From: an uncultured Alistipes sp. | GTDB lineage: Bacteria; Bacteroidota; Bacteroidia; Bacteroidales; Rikenellaceae | DNA length: 63,244 bases | Assembly (NCBI GenBank): GCA_900541585.1 | Contig: UQKD01000020.1 | Coordinates: 1 to 63,244, forward strand | Direction of reading: 5' to 3' | Shown: positions 60,360 through 63,244 of the stretch, in pieces | Numbering within the stretch: position 1 is the stretch's first letter | Layout of the letters: each line of letters starts with the position of its first letter | Program-made: the position numbers and the translations under genes | The notes under the pieces: model-generated | The model's input: the letters and a program-made list of their open reading frames with translations, nothing else | Told to the model about the DNA's origin: nothing | Databases searched by the model: none

Positions 60360-61507
60360 CGTTTCAAGGTAAACAGGGTGACTTCGGGCCATGCGCCCAG
60401 TCGCATGGGATATGCAACATATCCCGTGCCGTCGTTGACATAAAGTGTGTGGCGGCCCGTATCGTAGCGTCCGCTCCAGTGTTTGTAGATCCATTTCGCG
60501 GGCGACCAGCCGCGGCCCCAGGGCCTGATTTTCAGCTGCATCGAATGCACGTGCCCCGCTAGCGTCAGGTCGCCGTAGCCGGCCTCGACGATCTGCTCCC
60601 AGAGCTGCGGGATGTGTACGAGGGTGATGTTGTAGAGCGAATCCGGAACCCCGGCGTAAGCCTTGGGAATGGCCGTGCCCGGCAGGTCGCGGTCGTGGCG
60701 GCGTTCGCGCAGCGCGGGGTCGAACGACAACCCCGTGAGCGAGATGCTGTCAGCGCCGCGCCGCAGGTAGACGGTCGTGTCCTCCAGGACGGTCCACCCC
60801 ATCGCCCGCTGGCGCGCGACCACCTCGCGGGCCTCCCCGGCCGCCGGGAAACGCAGCGAATCCTTGACGTAGGTTCCCACGTCATGGTTGCCCGTGACCG
60901 ACCAGACCGGACCTGCGATCCGCCGCAGGAGCGCCGTGGTGCGTTCGTCCAGCTCCCCGGCGCGGATGTTCACCAGGTCGCCCGTGAAGAACACCGCCTC
61001 GGGGCGCAGGGCGTTCACGCTGTCGGCCAGCCGTGTCAGTTCGCGTTCGGGACGGACGAGGGTCCCGACGTGCGTGTCGGTGATCTGCACGAACCGGAAG
61101 CCGTCGAAAGCCTCGGGAATGCGGTCGGAGCAGATTTCCACCCGGTTGACGCGGATGGAGGTGCGTCCCCGGGTCGTACCCCAGATGACGAACAGCACCG
61201 ACGCGCAGGCCGCGACGTAGCCCGTGCGGCGCAGGTTCACGAAGTTGAACGCATAGAACGCCAGGCGCGGCAGGACGGTGACGATCCACGCCCAGAACAG
61301 CCACATATAGAGGTGCATCAGCCCCGTGCCGTTGTCGCGGCTCAAGGCGCTTATGATCGACGAGAGGATCGGCAGGGCGTCGGTCGCGGCGGCCCATGCC
61401 ACGAGTGCGCGGCGCACGGGCTGCTTCCGGCGGCGGCGACGGCGGAAATGGATGAAATCGGCGGCGATGGCCGTCAGGGAGAGAATCAACGTCAGAAAAA
61501 AGAGCAT
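60350..61507 (-). CDS. Membrane-bound metallophosphoesterase
   Basis: A 385-residue protein. Residues 1-125 hold three or four membrane helices (MLFFLTLILSLTAIAADFI, YMWLFWAWIVTVLPRLAFYA, GYVAACASVLFVIWG). The calcineurin-like phosphoesterase domain follows: FVQITDTHVGTL (Asp and His), VFFTGDLVNIRAG (GD), SVTGNHDVGTY (GNHD), ITLVHIPQLWEQ and LTLAGHVHSMQLKI (GHxH). It resembles YaeI/YkuE-type enzymes that may cleave UDP-diacylglucosamine or other phospholipid-linked substrates. A full promoter precedes it. Its stop overlaps the start of ribD, so the genes are coupled, though their roles are not obviously related. Confidence 0.92.
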   Translation of the reverse strand: MLFFLTLILSLTAIAADFIHFRRRRRRKQPVRRALVAWAAATDALPILSSIISALSRDNGTGLMHLYMWLFWAWIVTVLPRLAFYAFNFVNLRRTGYVAACASVLFVIWGTTRGRTSIRVNRVEICSDRIPEAFDGFRFVQITDTHVGTLVRPERELTRLADSVNALRPEAVFFTGDLVNIRAGELDERTTALLRRIAGPVWSVTGNHDVGTYVKDSLRFPAAGEAREVVARQRAMGWTVLEDTTVYLRRGADSISLTGLSFDPALRERRHDRDLPGTAIPKAYAGVPDSLYNITLVHIPQLWEQIVEAGYGDLTLAGHVHSMQLKIRPWGRGWSPAKWIYKHWSGRYDTGRHTLYVNDGTGYVAYPMRLGAWPEVTLFTLKRCR

Positions 61508-61529
61508 ATACCTTTTATTTATATGGCGC

Positions 61530-61560
61530 CAAAGATACGAAAAAGTCGGACCGTTGCAAA
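61530..61560 (-). promoter_or_regulatory. Promoter of the metallophosphoesterase-ribD operon
   Basis: On the minus strand TTTG (61557-61560), 19 nt, TATCTTTG (61530-61537): a full consensus match, about 23 bases before the ATG. Confidence 0.82.
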
Positions 61561-61700
61561 ACCGAACCGCCTGTGATTCGGCAAAACAAAATTTGCTTTT
61601 CCCGCGGTTTCCTTTGGCATACAACTTGCTGATTTGTCCGGTGAGTTACAACTCTTTGAGAACGAGCAAGAACATTAATAAAACCAAATTTATTCGGCTT

Positions 61701-63056
61701 ATGAAAACATTTCGACTTTTAATTGTGGCTCTGCTGGTTGCAGGTTCCGCGTCGGCGCAGCGTTACGAGCGCAAGGCCATGCGCGGCGAGTATTCGCCCA
61801 CGGTCTACCTGATCTCGGTGCAGGAGGTGGACACCATCTACAACTACGGGCCTTATGCCATGCAGCAGGCGGCGGCGCTCAACCGCATGGCCATGGACAA
61901 CGCCACGCAGGACTACATCGAGACCCATCGTCCGGGCTTCCAGCAGGTCGAGAAACCGCAGTTCGTCTTCGCCACGAAGAACAACCGCTTCTCCTTCTCG
62001 CTGGGCGGTTTCGTCAGCCTCCGTGCCGGGTATGACTTCGACGGCATCGTCGACAACATCGACTTCGTGACCTACGACATCCCCGTTCACGGCAATTACG
62101 ATACCAAGCAGAAGCTGATGATGGACGCTTCGACCTCGCGCCTGTTCATGAAGGCCATCACCAACACCCGTGCGCTGGGCCGCGTGGTCGTATTCATGGA
62201 CGCCGACTTCCGCGGAGGCGCCGAGGGCAGCTACACGCCCCGCCTGCGTTCGGCCTACGTGTCGTTCCTGGGCTTTACGCTGGGCCGCGACGTGACGACG
62301 TTCTGCGACCTTTCGGCAGCCCCGACGACCATCGACTTCCAGGGTCCCAACGCCTATAACTTCAACTTCGCCACGATGATCCGCTACGAATACGCCTTCG
62401 CCGACAACCACCTCAAGTTCGGCGTTGCGGCCGAGATGCCCTCGGTCAGCGGCACGTACAACGACAACTTCGCGACGCTGAAACAACGCGTTCCCGACTT
62501 CCCGGCCTACTTCCAGTATGCGTGGGGCGCCAACCGCGACAGCCACATCCGCGCTTCGGGCGTCGTACGCAACATGTACCTCCACAACCTCCGCACGGGC
62601 AACAACACCTCGCTGCTGGGCTGGGGCGTGCAGTTCAGCGGCACGATCAAGGTGGCGCAGCCCCTGCGGCTCTTCATGAACGGCGTCTACGGCCAGGGCA
62701 TCACCCCGTATATCCAGGACCTGACCGGCTCGGGACTCGACTTCACCCCCAATCCGGAGAATGCCGACCAGATCCAGACCATGCCCATGTGGGGATGGCA
62801 GGCCGCGGCACAGATCAACCTGACCCGGCGTCTGTTCATCTCGGGCGGCTATTCGACCGTCCGCGTGCAGCGCAGCCACGGTTTCTACTCCGACGACCAG
62901 TACAAGCAGGGCCAGTATATCTTCGGCAACATTTTCTATTCGATCACCCCGCGCTGCAAGGTGGCCGGCGAGTACCTCTACGGTTCGCGCAAGGACATGA
63001 ACAATGACAAGGGGCACGCCAACCGCGTGAACGTGATGCTGCAATACAGTTTCTGA
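61701..63056 (+). CDS. DcaP-like trimeric outer-membrane porin
   Basis: A 451-residue outer-membrane protein. Signal peptide LLIVALLVAGSASAQ, an N-terminal helical part (about 40-85), then a beta-barrel with typical alternating strands: RFSFSLGGFVSLRAGYDFDG, GRVVVFMDADFRGG, RSAYVSFLGFTLGRDVTTFCDL, and a C-terminal strand ending NVMLQYSF with the terminal Phe that targets barrels to the BAM machinery. The repeats and SAPTTIDFQ-like loop match DcaP porins, which pass dicarboxylic acids and other small anions. The ATG at 61701 is set by the signal peptide. A terminator follows. Confidence 0.88.
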   Translation: MKTFRLLIVALLVAGSASAQRYERKAMRGEYSPTVYLISVQEVDTIYNYGPYAMQQAAALNRMAMDNATQDYIETHRPGFQQVEKPQFVFATKNNRFSFSLGGFVSLRAGYDFDGIVDNIDFVTYDIPVHGNYDTKQKLMMDASTSRLFMKAITNTRALGRVVVFMDADFRGGAEGSYTPRLRSAYVSFLGFTLGRDVTTFCDLSAAPTTIDFQGPNAYNFNFATMIRYEYAFADNHLKFGVAAEMPSVSGTYNDNFATLKQRVPDFPAYFQYAWGANRDSHIRASGVVRNMYLHNLRTGNNTSLLGWGVQFSGTIKVAQPLRLFMNGVYGQGITPYIQDLTGSGLDFTPNPENADQIQTMPMWGWQAAAQINLTRRLFISGGYSTVRVQRSHGFYSDDQYKQGQYIFGNIFYSITPRCKVAGEYLYGSRKDMNNDKGHANRVNVMLQYSF

Positions 63057-63090
63057 CGATACCGTATATTAAATAGTATTGAGTATTTTC

Positions 63091-63119
63091 GGGCGGTTTC
63101 TTCGGGAACCGCCTTTTTT
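63091..63119 (+). terminator. Terminator after the porin gene
   Basis: GGCGGTT pairs with AACCGCC around TCTTCGGG, followed by six T. Confidence 0.9.
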
Positions 63120-63139
63120 CGCGGCAACCGCGGGGTGTA

Positions 63140-63218
63140 GCTACCTTTTGATGGCAAAGGTAGCAAACGCAGTCTTCGACTGCTTTTCTTTGCCGCTTTT
63201 TGGTCGTCAAAAAGCGGC
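63140..63218. repeat. Cluster of three perfect stem-loops
   Basis: Stem 1: GCTACCTTT (63140-63148) / AAAGGTAGC (63156-63164). Stem 2: GCAGTC (63169-63174) / GACTGC (63178-63183). Stem 3: GCCGCTTTTTG (63192-63202) / CAAAAAGCGGC (63208-63218). No gene is visible up to the window's end. It looks like an intergenic repeat unit or a structured RNA end. Confidence 0.7.
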
Positions 63219-63244
63219 GCAAAAACCGACCCGCGGCCAAAAAA

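Noticed and set aside
1..63244. CRISPR array or phage structural module
   Set aside because: No series of equal direct repeats with spacers and no capsid, tail or terminase genes were seen.

Overview
The window reads as the chromosome of a fairly GC-rich member of the Bacteroidales, most like Alistipes (Rikenellaceae). Evidence: repeated Bacteroidetes-type promoters (TTTG, 19-20 nt, TAnnTTTG) in front of many genes, few Shine-Dalgarno sites, TonB-type outer-membrane proteins, a Rho factor with a long disordered insertion, AraC and LytTR regulators, a secreted GH20 hexosaminidase and a C10 cysteine protease. The genus is an inference from style and composition, not from a marker gene.

Region 1 (1-6050) is a mobile element or its remains: a cut replication-type gene at the left edge, an excisionase-like protein, an unknown protein, a tripartite HipBST-like toxin-antitoxin locus, and a tyrosine integrase. 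An IS110 insertion sequence sits between hipB and hipS and carries a candidate bridge RNA. Region 2 (6050-8880) is an envelope pair: a phosphoethanolamine-transferase-like enzyme and a PHP-domain membrane protein whose frame is broken at a run of eight G.

Region 3 (9050-15850) holds two cobalamin riboswitches. One leads an AspT/YidE-type transporter, the other the oxygen-sensitive ribonucleotide reductase nrdDG. Between them lie an unknown 121-residue protein and a DUF2284/diphthine-ammonia-ligase-like pair. Region 4 (15950-21200) is a five-gene operon of an iron-sulfur aldo/keto reductase, DUF1893, a small TonB receptor, an ECF S component and a DUF362 lipoprotein: a likely uptake and processing system for an unknown ligand.

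Region 5 (21270-46400) is mostly core: rho with an S1/P1 nuclease, AraC and flavodoxin divergent, glpFK, a DUF4886 hydrolase, tRNA-Gly(CCC), an acyl-CoA ligase, lepA, lysA, an EamA transporter, a second-type trpB under a Trp-codon attenuator, pheT, a YhhN protein, GH20, mazG, a gamma-carbonic-anhydrase-like protein and a LytS/LytTR two-component system. The sensor kinase carries, between its first two membrane segments, a domain that strongly resembles the RNA-binding OB domain of the Rho protein in this same window.

Region 6 (46400-63244): an LTxxQ periplasmic protein, a large beta-barrel protein, a C10 protease plus lipoprotein in a patch of unusual AT content, a nitroreductase, an AraC regulator with a C9 tract in its leader, a tripartite ABC exporter with no ATPase gene, a RibD with its two domains in swapped order, a membrane metallophosphoesterase, a DcaP-like porin, and a closing run of three perfect stem-loops.
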